A program made the position numbers and the translations under genes. Positions 43,298-52,287 of a DNA stretch of 64,000 nt are shown here, in pieces. The DNA lies in NCBI GenBank assembly GCA_020974905.1, contig CP087563.1:5394001-5458000 (forward strand), given 5' to 3'. How positions within the stretch are numbered: the first letter of the stretch is position 1; each line of letters starts with the position of its first letter. The stretch comes from Planctomycetes bacterium syqfu (GTDB lineage Bacteria > Planctomycetota > Phycisphaerae > Phycisphaerales > Phycisphaeraceae). Below the pieces are notes generated by a model. It searched no databases. It worked only from the letters and a program-made list of their open reading frames with translations, and was not told the origin of the DNA.

Positions 43298-44981
43298 TTT
43301 GCGCCTGTTCTATGGTGTCAAAGTACTTCTTGATGGCATCGTGATAGCCGGCGGGTACTTGTTCGGAGTCAATGGCCTGGGCGGCATCCTGCTTGACGGT
43401 GTTCAGCGATTCCTGATAGTCCTTGTTGGCGGTACCGGCGGGGGCTTTACCCTTGGTTTTCCAAGAAAGCAGAATCTTGCCAGCGTTGAGCTTGGATTGG
43501 TCTTTTTCGGTTTTGAAGTTGGTGGTGATCGAATCGTCTTCCGGGGCGATGTTGCCCTGGCCTTGTCCCGGACCACCCATGCCACCGCCTTGACCAGAGC
43601 CGGGTTTGCTGCCGCTACCTTTGCCGCTGCCTTGACCTTGTCCCTGCCCCTGGCCTTGACCTTGAGCATCGGCCATGGACGGGCTTGGCTGTTGACCTTC
43701 CCCGTTTTGCTGCTGCATCATTTTGTCATAAAGCTTCTGATAGTCCGACAGGGAGTTGCAGTTGGAACAGGCTTCACCGTCGAGGGGTTGTTGATTGTTG
43801 GCTTGCTGAGCCTGCTGAATGGTCTTGAGCGCCTCTTCGAGTTTCTTCATATCGCGGACACTCTGAGCTAGCTGCTCAAGTTCCTGCTGCGAGAGATTCA
43901 TCGCTTCCTGCAAGGCTTTGGACGCATCCTGGTTCATGTTCTCCATTTTGCTCATGTCCAGTTGCTGCAAGGCCTGTTGCAAAGACTCAGCAAGTTTCTG
44001 GCCGCCGTCCTGCTTGGTGGCATAGTCGGCCATCTCCTGAATGGACTGCTTGATGTCCTTCTGGAGTTTTTGTTTTTCCGCAGGGTCTTTGGTCTGACTG
44101 AGTTGCTCAGCTTTTTTCTTGATCTCCTCCATCTTGCTTTGGAGGTCCTGGCTTTGGCCGTTCTCCATTTGCTTTTTCCACTGCTTTTGTTGATCGGAGG
44201 TATTGCCAAAGCGTTGATTGGTCGGATTGTTTTTCAGTGACTGGGCGAGTTTTTTCTGTTGCCACTCCTGTTCGATGCGCTGCTTCTGATCAGCAAGACG
44301 CTGGAGATTGCCCTTGGGGTCCTGGGGCTTCATTTTGCGAAGCGCCTGTTGCAATGCATTGATGCGGGCTTCGACCTGCTTGGAGTTCTCAGCTTCCAAG
44401 TCCTGTTTTTTGAGTTGCTCGGTGCGTTTGACAATGGCCTTACGCGTTTCTTCCAAACGCTGCTTGCGTTCGGTAATTTTTTGTCGCTGTTCTTCTTGAC
44501 CCAGTAAATCAAACTGTGGCATCCACCAGACACCGGCAAGCAAAACCAGCAGGATCACCACGATGTGCATGAGTTTGTTACCCGGCGCGAACGGCACGAC
44601 CTGTTTGGCGGACACCGTGGGGGCTTTTTGATTGGCTTCGTCTGCAACCGCATCCTGATACTCACCGGTTGAGGTACTCAGTGAGGTGGCAGTGAGGAAC
44701 AGGTCCTTGGTCTTGGCATGTTCGTCTGCCAACCGGGCAGCTTGTGTCTGTGTGATTCCGCGATGGAAGATGCCGGCGATGAGCAAACCAACGAGGGGCA
44801 CGATCAGGACCGACCACCATTTAAATGGATCTTCAATCACGCTGGCCAATCGAAGCGTGATCAACGCAGTGACAAAAATCACCGCACAGACCAGAGACGC
44901 AACATACCACCGTCTGGCCAAATGGATCAGACGCTTGCGCGAAGCAATCTCACTGAGAAGTTGTTGCGGTGTACTTGCCAT
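43266..44981 (-). CDS. DUF4175-like membrane protein with long coiled coil
   Basis: The 571-residue product has three membrane helices (about 25-45, 55-72 and 138-158) and then about 280 residues of Gln/Lys/Glu-rich heptads that predict a long coiled coil. A low-complexity GQGQGQ...GSGKGSGSKPGSG stretch follows, then a C-terminal helical domain. The layout resembles DUF4175 proteins found beside MoxR/vWA genes. A CSNC pair occurs near residue 400. It is the first gene of the overlapping core operon: its end overlaps the binding-protein gene by 32 bp. The gap to the alpha-2-macroglobulin gene upstream holds a GCCAAGAT repeat. Function unknown; a structural or scaffold role in the envelope is plausible. 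Confidence 0.8.
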   Translation of the reverse strand: MASTPQQLLSEIASRKRLIHLARRWYVASLVCAVIFVTALITLRLASVIEDPFKWWSVLIVPLVGLLIAGIFHRGITQTQAARLADEHAKTKDLFLTATSLSTSTGEYQDAVADEANQKAPTVSAKQVVPFAPGNKLMHIVVILLVLLAGVWWMPQFDLLGQEEQRQKITERKQRLEETRKAIVKRTEQLKKQDLEAENSKQVEARINALQQALRKMKPQDPKGNLQRLADQKQRIEQEWQQKKLAQSLKNNPTNQRFGNTSDQQKQWKKQMENGQSQDLQSKMEEIKKKAEQLSQTKDPAEKQKLQKDIKQSIQEMADYATKQDGGQKLAESLQQALQQLDMSKMENMNQDASKALQEAMNLSQQELEQLAQSVRDMKKLEEALKTIQQAQQANNQQPLDGEACSNCNSLSDYQKLYDKMMQQQNGEGQQPSPSMADAQGQGQGQGQGQGSGKGSGSKPGSGQGGGMGGPGQGQGNIAPEDDSITTNFKTEKDQSKLNAGKILLSWKTKGKAPAGTANKDYQESLNTVKQDAAQAIDSEQVPAGYHDAIKKYFDTIEQAQNESTRSPAPQ

Positions 44982-45077
44982 GAAATCTCCCGGTTTTAAC
45001 TCCTTCTATCATACCATCTCTACCCCATAGACGGTGCAGTTGAGACGAAATTTCAGAGATTTGGCAAAGACATTTTT

Positions 45078-45164
45078 ACCGCCAAGATGCCAAGTTAAGA
45101 GAGAATTTTGTAAAAGAACATCAGTCAGTTCTAATCTCTTTCCAAACTTGGCGTCTTGGCGTTT
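45078..45164. repeat. GCCAAGATGCCAAG-type palindromic repeat
   Basis: T5-ACCGCCAAGATGCCAAG on the left and CTTGGCGTCTTGGCGTTT on the right are inverted complements around about 50 bp. It lies between the A2M-like gene and the coiled-coil gene and has the same T5-A-C start as the CACGAAG and ACAGATGAAC repeats. Confidence 0.75.
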
Positions 45165-45177
45165 CAAACAATAAGGT

Positions 45178-48100
45178 TTAATCCGTAATCTTCATGATCA
45201 GTTCATCACTGCCTGCATCAAGTCTGGGGACGTACATTGCAAAGACACGGGCGGGCAAAGCATGGAACACGCCGGGGACTTCCGCTCGCAGTCGGTATCG
45301 CAGCAGGTGCTTGCCCTGGGCGATGTGTTCGATGAAGAACATCGTCTTCTGATCGCGCAGTTCGCGATACGTGCCAAAGCCTTCCTGCCGGACATAGCCA
45401 CTTTGGACATCAATGGGTTCGCAACCTGCGGGCTTCTTGTCTTCGATGGCAAGATACGTGTAGTCATTGTCCGCTTCGAGATTCAGTTCAACCTGAATGA
45501 TCTCACCGCTGGTCACTTCGTCGCCATCATTGAGTTTGATGCGTTCGTAACGCAGACGATTTTCGGTGATCGTTTCACCCTTGCTGTTGTCCACGTCGAC
45601 CTCAAACGGGATTTGCTTCAGACGATAATAGGTACGCTTCAGATGCAGTTCATGACCATAGGCCGGGATGTGTTCCTGCATGCCGAAATAGGTCAGGCGA
45701 CTGTTCAGATACAACGCGCCGGTTCCCTGCTTGCGGATCGTCAGCGTGTGTTTGCCCGCGGGTAGCGAGACACCTTTGATGACGAATGTGTTGTCATGGG
45801 TCAACAGGTTATCCTTGTTGATCTTGACCGTCTTGGTGACCTTGCCATCATCAAGTTCCAACGTGAGTGTGTAGTTGGCATCACTTTCGCCACTGGTCTT
45901 GACGTACCGACTCATCGCATCAATACACAGCGCGGTATCGCGGGTCGAGCGCCAGTAGTAACCATGTTGGCGGTGATTCAGCAGCCACTTGATGACGCGC
46001 GGTGCTGCGTCGTCCTGCGGGGTGATCGTGGTCATGGCACGCAGAATCCATGCCTGCGTTTCAATGTCCGAGTTATACCAGTACCACCACCCCCGGAAGT
46101 TATTATCTGGATCATCGAACCATGTGAGTTTGGTTTCGTCATTGTCACGACGGTATTGCATAATGTTGCGCAGGACGGTTTTGGCGTCATCGGATTTATC
46201 CAAACGATGCAGACTCAATGCGAGCAATGCCTTGCCGTAGAGATTGAGTTTGTCTCTGCCTTCGTGGAGTTTTTCCATCCACGGGCCGGACTGCTTATGC
46301 AGTGCAAGGACGTAAGCCGCGTAGGCGGTCTGCGTGTTGACCGACCATTTATCTTTCTTGATCTCCTGATTCACAGCATTGTTGAGCCAGTTCACTGCAC
46401 GGCGGATGATGTTCTGATCCATATCCACGCCACTTTCCTGTGCTGCATGCAAGGCATAGAGCACGTGCGTGGTGAGATAGATGCGCGAGTCGGTTCCCTT
46501 CCACCAACCCCAGCCACCATCACCGTTCTGCATCGAGAGAATGCGGTTTAAGCCAGCATCAATGAGCTTGTCCATTTCCTTGTCATCAAAGATCGGACTG
46601 TCATGCCAGGGATGGATATAGGGCTTACCATCAACTTGCTTGGCTGGGAAGTTCTTTTTAATGTCCGCCAGCGTCAGCCCCATGTCCCGTAGCGTTTTTC
46701 GCACTTGGACTGCGGGGACGAATCGACTGATGGTCTGCTCGGTGCAGCCATACGGGTAGTCGAGCAAGTAAGGCAGGGCGTCGAGCATCGTGCCGATGAG
46801 CGTTGGCGAGAAGCTGACGTAAAGTTCCGTCTGTTTCGGATCGATCTGCTCTGGCAGGTTCAATTCGACCTTGATGGTTTTGTCATCATCACCGTTGGCA
46901 ACGACGGCAGTTTGTGCCTGCTGTTGGAGTGAACCATGAATGATCACCGGGATTGTCATCGCCATCGCGTCGGAAGCGTCCTTACCCTTGGCGGTGACAG
47001 CAATGCGTGCCATGCCTTGGTTGGTTGCGGTGAGATACCAGTTGACCGTCGCTTCACCACCCGCCGGAATGGTGACGGGATACGTAGCTGGCGCATCAAG
47101 GATCAAGCCGGTTCCAAGCATGATGGGACGGCCTTTGCCTTCACTTGCCATCGGTGCCAGCAGGTGGCTGGGGATTTCCAAACTTACTTCAACGGTCGTT
47201 TCGTGATCCAGATAGTTATGCACGTTGGCAGTGATCACCACTTCATCACGTTGGACGAGAAATCGTGGGGTTTGCAGACGCACGAGCAGGTTCTTGGTCG
47301 CGGTGGCTTGGGTGTCGCCCTGACCGACCTGCGTGGTTTTGCTCATCGCCCATGAGTCGATCTGCCATGTCGTGAGATTGTCGGGCACGGTGAAGCTTGC
47401 GGTCGCTTTGCCGTTGTCATCGGTGGTGATGGCATCAACCCACAACGCGGTATCCGCAAAATTCTCGCGGGTACTCACTGGTTGATCGGCCTGGCTTTGG
47501 GCTTCTTCCATGGCATCGTCACCCAATGCGACATCACCAGCGACTTTGAGTTCAGATTTAGCCATGGCACTGCCGTCAAGTTCGACTGCTTCTGTCATCG
47601 GCATCGCCGTGGGGGCGGTGGCGTTGACAGCACCATCCGCGAAGTAAGTAGCCCCGCCTGATGCACGGGCGCCGCGTTGCCGAACCATTCCCAGGTCGCT
47701 GATTTCATCACCATCGGTCACACGCCAGTCACTGATGGCCGGCCCCCAGGTTCCATCCCAATCGTCGGGCGTTGCATAGCGATACGTCGATGGGTCGGTG
47801 ATATTGCCTGCATGCGTGAACTGCTTGCCAAGGTTGGTTTGACTGTTGAGGTTGTGATAGTTCTGCTGACCGTGGTAATAGCTGCCCATGCTGCCGGAAG
47901 TTCGGCCTGCGATGTAGAGCAGTGACTGATCAAACGCACTGAGAACAACCTGCGTCTGCGCCGGTTTGCCGGTCATGTCCTTGGCGGTGATGCTGACCGT
48001 TGCTGTTTCACCGGGTTGGTACGTTGGCTTGTCGGTTTGGACGGTGATATCCAGCATGCTGTCTGCGGGGGGGACACAGATTTGAGCCAATTGCTGATGG

Positions 48101-51100
48101 AGTTTGGCATCACTGACCGTCACCGCTTCGATGAAGAAGTTGGGACGGTGTTTGTTTTCAACGGGGACGTCGATGACCGTGGATTTACCTTCAACATGAA
48201 TCAACTTCCAATTTTTGAGAATGCCGTTTTGCGCATCGGTACTCAGCAGGACATAGCTGTTCGCCTGCTTGGTGTTGATCATGACATGCGCGGTTTGTCC
48301 CGGCTCGTAGGTGCGTTTGTCGGTGATGAGTTCCAGATCGTTAAAGCGGTGAAGCTTGCCATCAAATTGATTGCCAACCACCCAGACCAGGCTGAAGCCT
48401 TCGACGGTACTTCCCCAGCTATCCGGTGAGGTGAAGTGGAATTTGAGTTGGCCGGAGTTTTCGTAACGATAGCTGATGGATGCCATACCTGATGCGTCCG
48501 TTTCAAGGGTTTGGCGATCCAGTTCCACTTCGTTGATGGTGGTGTTTTGTGGCCCGGTCCATTGGACTTTGGAGATGACCAATTGTCCCTTGGCCTGCAC
48601 CGGTGAACCGTCGGGATTGCGGCAGATGATTTTGATTTCCATCTGATCACCGCTGCGGTAATACCCACGTGTCGGCTGGAGTGTGGTGAAGTAGGCTTGA
48701 CGGGTAGCAAGGACATTGCCCTTGCCGGTGATCACACGGCGTGATGCGTCACGGACTTCAGCTTCGACGATGTATTGGTGATCCTGATCGCCATGCTGTT
48801 TGAGTGCATCCGCTGAGTCGATGGTGATAGTGAGTTTACCTTTGTCATCGAGTTTGCCTTCGCCTTGGGCGACCAGTTCGCGGGCGTTGGACGGTTGCCA
48901 CCACGGATACCAACCGTACCACCAGTCCGGAGCGATGACGCAGCCGCGACCCCACCAGCCAAACCACGGTGATTCATACCAACTCAGGCCATAGCCTTGA
49001 CCGTAAAGCCAATCCCATGGTCCGGGGAGAAACTGCTTGTGCGTGTAGGTTTCGCGATAGACTTTGTAGGTCACATCACCATGGGTGACCGGTTGGCCGA
49101 AGTAGTATCGGCCGCCGATGTCGACTTTGATTTTTTCGCCGAGTTTGACCTGTGATTCACTGGTTTTGACAGTGACTTCGAATTCGGGCTTCTTGTATTC
49201 TTCGACTCTGAATTGTGCGCCTGCGGACTCGTTGTATCGACCGTGGAAGTCGATGCGGTATTGGCCGAGCGTTGCTTGATCACCAAGTTCCAGTTGGCCG
49301 GAGATGCCGCCGAAGCTGTCGGTGGTCAGCGTCATGTCCTTGAGCTTTGTGCCACGCGGATCATAGATGGTGATGGATAGTTTTCGGCCTGGTGCATTCT
49401 CCCATTGTCCGTCCTTAAAATCGCGAACCCATGATTTGAATTTGACGGTTTGGCCGGGACGATACACAGGACGGTCGGTGAGGGTGTACACCGACGGAGG
49501 GCGTTGGGTGTTGCGTTCGTTGTAGGGGTTCCAGTAATCCAGATCATTGGTTGCAAAGCGTTCGCCGTTTTCGACCATTACATGCAATTGACTGCCACGC
49601 TTGCGTTGGCCGGTGAACAGGGCAAGGCCGTTGGCATCGGTGACCAGATCATGATCCACTTTGTGATAAATCGTCTTGCGGGTTTTGCGGTTCCATTCGT
49701 TCCATGTTTCAAGGATGGAGAGCTTGCTGTTTGCCAGGGGCGCACCATTGCGACTGTCGGTGATGAAATAGAGATTGCCTTTGGTGGTTTGTTTCTGGAC
49801 GATGGCCATGTCACTGATCATCATGACCGTGCGACTGTGGCCGTTGTTGTGAGGATGACCTTGAACGTTGCTCTTGGGTTTGTTGTACCAGGCCCAGACG
49901 ATGTACGTGCCGTTGGTGTCGATGGGACTGTCGACGGTGGCTTGTGCCTCGCGGTGATCCACACCGGGTTCAAGTGCTCGGTCCCATGAGATGACAGCAT
50001 CGTCAAGATGTTCAAGAATCAGCTTGTTGATCGGAGATTGGATGGGTTGCTGGTGGATGAGTAATGAGTCCCACTGTCCGAGTTGCCAGATGTTGATGTG
50101 TTCGTCGTTCTTGCGGTCAAAGGACAACTCGCGCATGGCTTTGAGAAAGCCGGGCAGATTGAACTTACGAGCTTGAAACCAGACATGATCGACGTTGCGG
50201 TATTGCACGTTGAGTTGCGCTTTGGCGTTGGGCAACTGCATGCCGGGGACGCTGGTGCTGATGGATTGTTCGAGGATGCGATTCTTGTTGTTCTGAGCAT
50301 GAGTGATGCGATTGGATTGCGGGAAGTCCTTGATGAGTTGGTCATAGGTTTGGATGGCTTTGGGATACTGCTTGCGACCTTGCAGGTAATAGCCACGGGC
50401 AAAGAGCGCTTCGTCTGCCTGCTTGCCCTGGACCTGATCCAGCAAGCCGAGAATGTTCCAGTGTTCAGGGAGCACGACCTTGCGCATCTTGCCGCCTGCA
50501 AGGACGATCGCCTGGTTGTCCGCCAATTCCCAAGGCACGATGGCATTCATCTGTTCACGATAGGGCTGAGAACTGCCATCGTAGTACATGTTGGCATAGA
50601 CATTCATGCGATTCATGCCAAAACGTTTGCGGGCGAGCATGGCCTGGCGATAGAGACTGAGGTTGGCATGTTGCTTGTCTGCGGTGTCATCAAGCTTGCG
50701 GATTTCAGCCAGTAAAAACAGGGCTTTTTCGTCATCGGGTAAGGTTTCATTCCACGCATCGGGCATCGCGGGGAAGATCGGTTGGTCTTTGTCATCGACC
50801 AATAAACCGATGGGGCGTTTGCGGTGATACTGCCAGACATTTTGGTTTTCGTCGAAGTCTTCTTCGCCAGCGGTTTGAGCTAACGTGTCATCGCGCTGTC
50901 CCCAGTACCAATGCCAGTAATGTGGTTGCTGCTCGAAGATGCCAAACGCAGCGCATGCCGACGCCAGGTCAAAGAGATTGCGGATGCGGCGTTCGTGCCA
51001 ATCCTTGATGTCGGTTTTGCCTTCCCATTGGGCGTAGAGTTCCCGTGCCTTGGTGAGTTGTTCCAATGCGAGCTTCTTGTCATGACGATGCGATTGCAGG

Positions 51101-51534
51101 CGGATACCTTGTTCATGTTTGGCACGTTTGAATTCACCGCCGGAGCGTGTGCCCCAGTGTGGCAGGATCATGTAGAGATTGCCCAACGCCTGCCTTGCCA
51201 TGGCTTCTTCGGGTTTACCTTCCAGGCGTTTGATGCTGTTTTGTGAAGCTTGCACAGCTTTATCGAAATCGCGTAAACGCAGGTAACAGACGAGCAGTTG
51301 TTCACTGATCTGGTGTGGTGTTCTTGGATGAACATCGTCTGCTACTGCATTGAGTGCTTCTTTGTATTTCTCCGCAGCTTCAGCATAGTTTTTCTGTTCA
51401 AAAAGCTTGTCCGCTTCCTGTTGCAATCTGATGCTAGGAGGCATTGGTGGGGCTAAGGGTGGCGTAGCATCTGCCTTGAACAGAAAAAGTGAAAGCAGGC
51501 AAACTGTTGCAGCGAGCAGAATCCATTTGGTCAT
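45178..51534 (-). CDS. alpha-2-macroglobulin-family protein with thioester motif
   Basis: The 2118-residue product has a signal peptide (about 1-23), TPR-like helices (about 35-110) and a long N-terminal region. Macroglobulin beta-domains follow (for example TDRPVYRPGQTVKFKSWVRD), then a bait-like region with low-complexity Ala/Ser/Met stretches (about 1290-1340). The thioester motif is C1597-T-E-Q1600 in YGCTEQTISRF, followed by the alpha-helical thioester domain (MQNGDGGWGWWKG and repeats) and a receptor-like C-terminal domain. Bacterial A2Ms trap or inhibit host or rival proteases in the periplasm. It is far longer than the usual 1500-1650 residues. It is co-directional with the DUF4175/ABC/vWA/MoxR genes and 196 bp upstream of them. 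Confidence 0.9.
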   Translation of the reverse strand: MTKWILLAATVCLLSLFLFKADATPPLAPPMPPSIRLQQEADKLFEQKNYAEAAEKYKEALNAVADDVHPRTPHQISEQLLVCYLRLRDFDKAVQASQNSIKRLEGKPEEAMARQALGNLYMILPHWGTRSGGEFKRAKHEQGIRLQSHRHDKKLALEQLTKARELYAQWEGKTDIKDWHERRIRNLFDLASACAAFGIFEQQPHYWHWYWGQRDDTLAQTAGEEDFDENQNVWQYHRKRPIGLLVDDKDQPIFPAMPDAWNETLPDDEKALFLLAEIRKLDDTADKQHANLSLYRQAMLARKRFGMNRMNVYANMYYDGSSQPYREQMNAIVPWELADNQAIVLAGGKMRKVVLPEHWNILGLLDQVQGKQADEALFARGYYLQGRKQYPKAIQTYDQLIKDFPQSNRITHAQNNKNRILEQSISTSVPGMQLPNAKAQLNVQYRNVDHVWFQARKFNLPGFLKAMRELSFDRKNDEHINIWQLGQWDSLLIHQQPIQSPINKLILEHLDDAVISWDRALEPGVDHREAQATVDSPIDTNGTYIVWAWYNKPKSNVQGHPHNNGHSRTVMMISDMAIVQKQTTKGNLYFITDSRNGAPLANSKLSILETWNEWNRKTRKTIYHKVDHDLVTDANGLALFTGQRKRGSQLHVMVENGERFATNDLDYWNPYNERNTQRPPSVYTLTDRPVYRPGQTVKFKSWVRDFKDGQWENAPGRKLSITIYDPRGTKLKDMTLTTDSFGGISGQLELGDQATLGQYRIDFHGRYNESAGAQFRVEEYKKPEFEVTVKTSESQVKLGEKIKVDIGGRYYFGQPVTHGDVTYKVYRETYTHKQFLPGPWDWLYGQGYGLSWYESPWFGWWGRGCVIAPDWWYGWYPWWQPSNARELVAQGEGKLDDKGKLTITIDSADALKQHGDQDHQYIVEAEVRDASRRVITGKGNVLATRQAYFTTLQPTRGYYRSGDQMEIKIICRNPDGSPVQAKGQLVISKVQWTGPQNTTINEVELDRQTLETDASGMASISYRYENSGQLKFHFTSPDSWGSTVEGFSLVWVVGNQFDGKLHRFNDLELITDKRTYEPGQTAHVMINTKQANSYVLLSTDAQNGILKNWKLIHVEGKSTVIDVPVENKHRPNFFIEAVTVSDAKLHQQLAQICVPPADSMLDITVQTDKPTYQPGETATVSITAKDMTGKPAQTQVVLSAFDQSLLYIAGRTSGSMGSYYHGQQNYHNLNSQTNLGKQFTHAGNITDPSTYRYATPDDWDGTWGPAISDWRVTDGDEISDLGMVRQRGARASGGATYFADGAVNATAPTAMPMTEAVELDGSAMAKSELKVAGDVALGDDAMEEAQSQADQPVSTRENFADTALWVDAITTDDNGKATASFTVPDNLTTWQIDSWAMSKTTQVGQGDTQATATKNLLVRLQTPRFLVQRDEVVITANVHNYLDHETTVEVSLEIPSHLLAPMASEGKGRPIMLGTGLILDAPATYPVTIPAGGEATVNWYLTATNQGMARIAVTAKGKDASDAMAMTIPVIIHGSLQQQAQTAVVANGDDDKTIKVELNLPEQIDPKQTELYVSFSPTLIGTMLDALPYLLDYPYGCTEQTISRFVPAVQVRKTLRDMGLTLADIKKNFPAKQVDGKPYIHPWHDSPIFDDKEMDKLIDAGLNRILSMQNGDGGWGWWKGTDSRIYLTTHVLYALHAAQESGVDMDQNIIRRAVNWLNNAVNQEIKKDKWSVNTQTAYAAYVLALHKQSGPWMEKLHEGRDKLNLYGKALLALSLHRLDKSDDAKTVLRNIMQYRRDNDETKLTWFDDPDNNFRGWWYWYNSDIETQAWILRAMTTITPQDDAAPRVIKWLLNHRQHGYYWRSTRDTALCIDAMSRYVKTSGESDANYTLTLELDDGKVTKTVKINKDNLLTHDNTFVIKGVSLPAGKHTLTIRKQGTGALYLNSRLTYFGMQEHIPAYGHELHLKRTYYRLKQIPFEVDVDNSKGETITENRLRYERIKLNDGDEVTSGEIIQVELNLEADNDYTYLAIEDKKPAGCEPIDVQSGYVRQEGFGTYRELRDQKTMFFIEHIAQGKHLLRYRLRAEVPGVFHALPARVFAMYVPRLDAGSDELIMKITD

Positions 51535-51723
51535 GATTGATACCTTATTGAGTGCGTTGGTCAGGTGGGCTATGGGGTTGGACGCACGAATGGGCGAAAG
51601 GTTCCGCCGAGTATTAAATTTTATGAGGTGTTGGTGGATATGGGAAGTGATAGTTGTTCATATCGGATGAAGTTAAGCGGTCATACGGTTGGTTTTGTGT
51701 GTGATAGAGCAGGAAATTGCGGG

Positions 51724-52211
51724 TAATTTGTTTTTCATGCCAGGGAGCTTCGCCCCCGGGGCCCCTTGCGAGGTCGGGGTGTCAGGGCAAGATTTGATTA
51801 CGTGTTGCATCTAAATGATTGAAGACCATTTTGTGATGGGGTTCCACCCCAAACCCCGCCAACGGGCAGCCGTTGGATCGCTGCCCCCGGAAGCCCCCGG
51901 ATGTGGGGTTATTCGATTGATTCAGAACATCAGTTCACAAAACGTTAATCGGACGATGAACATGCCAAGCGTGTTGGTATTCAATCAGGTGTTCGAAAGA
52001 ACGTTTCACTCACGGGAACCAGATAACGAAGGCCTGCCCTTCCTGGGGGACGTGATCCAGCGGTGGAACGCTGGCGGGGTTTGGGGCAGCGCCCCATCTC
52101 ATCTATGTCTTCAATTCATTTGAATGCAACACAGCAACATCACTTCCCATAACGCCACAATCTCGACAGGGGGGGGCCCGGGGGCGAAGCTCCCTGGTAT
52201 GAATCAAATTA
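51724..52211. repeat. 488-bp element with two layers of inverted repeats
   Basis: Terminal arms: TAATTTG then CATGCCAGGGAGCTTCGCCC (51724-51765) and the inverted CATACCAGGGAGCTTCGCCC (52173-52211); about 28 of 30 core bases match. Inner arms: 51835-51900 and 52030-52098 share GATGGGG, CCCCAAACCCCGCCA and TGGATC in inverted order. The short loops TTCCA and CGCTG are exchanged between the two sides. No transposase is encoded. It lies between the A2M-like and M16 genes. Confidence 0.8.
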
Positions 52212-52225
52212 TCTTGACCATCCAA

Positions 52226-52268
52226 CAACACACCCCCATCAGATTCTGACGGGGGTGTGTTGTTTTTT
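52226..52268 (+). terminator. strong rho-independent terminator, plus-strand orientation
   Basis: CAACACACCCCC (52226-52237) pairs perfectly with GGGGGTGTGTTG (52251-52262) and is followed by TTTTTT. The T-run is on the plus strand only, yet no plus-strand gene precedes it. It may close a transcript from the repeat element, or serve as a 3' end for the minus-strand M16 gene. Confidence 0.8.
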
Positions 52269-52287
52269 GAATTGGCAGCGGGTAGGT

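Larger units (their letters stand above)
51535..52287. other. intergenic region occupied by a nested inverted-repeat element
   Basis: Most of these 753 bp (51724-52211) is a repeat element with terminal and internal inverted repeats, followed by a strong plus-strand terminator. No convincing gene is present; the short plus-strand frame at 51815-52123 is built from the repeat arms. Confidence 0.7.

Noticed and set aside
43560-43680. GQGQGQ-type tandem stretch as an assembly error or mobile repeat
   Set aside because: It is in frame inside the DUF4175-like gene, and low-complexity Gly/Gln linkers are common in such proteins.
51815-52123. 102-codon plus-strand open frame in the 488-bp element
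   Set aside because: It is built largely from the inner inverted arms and GC-rich repeat words, with no recognisable domain.
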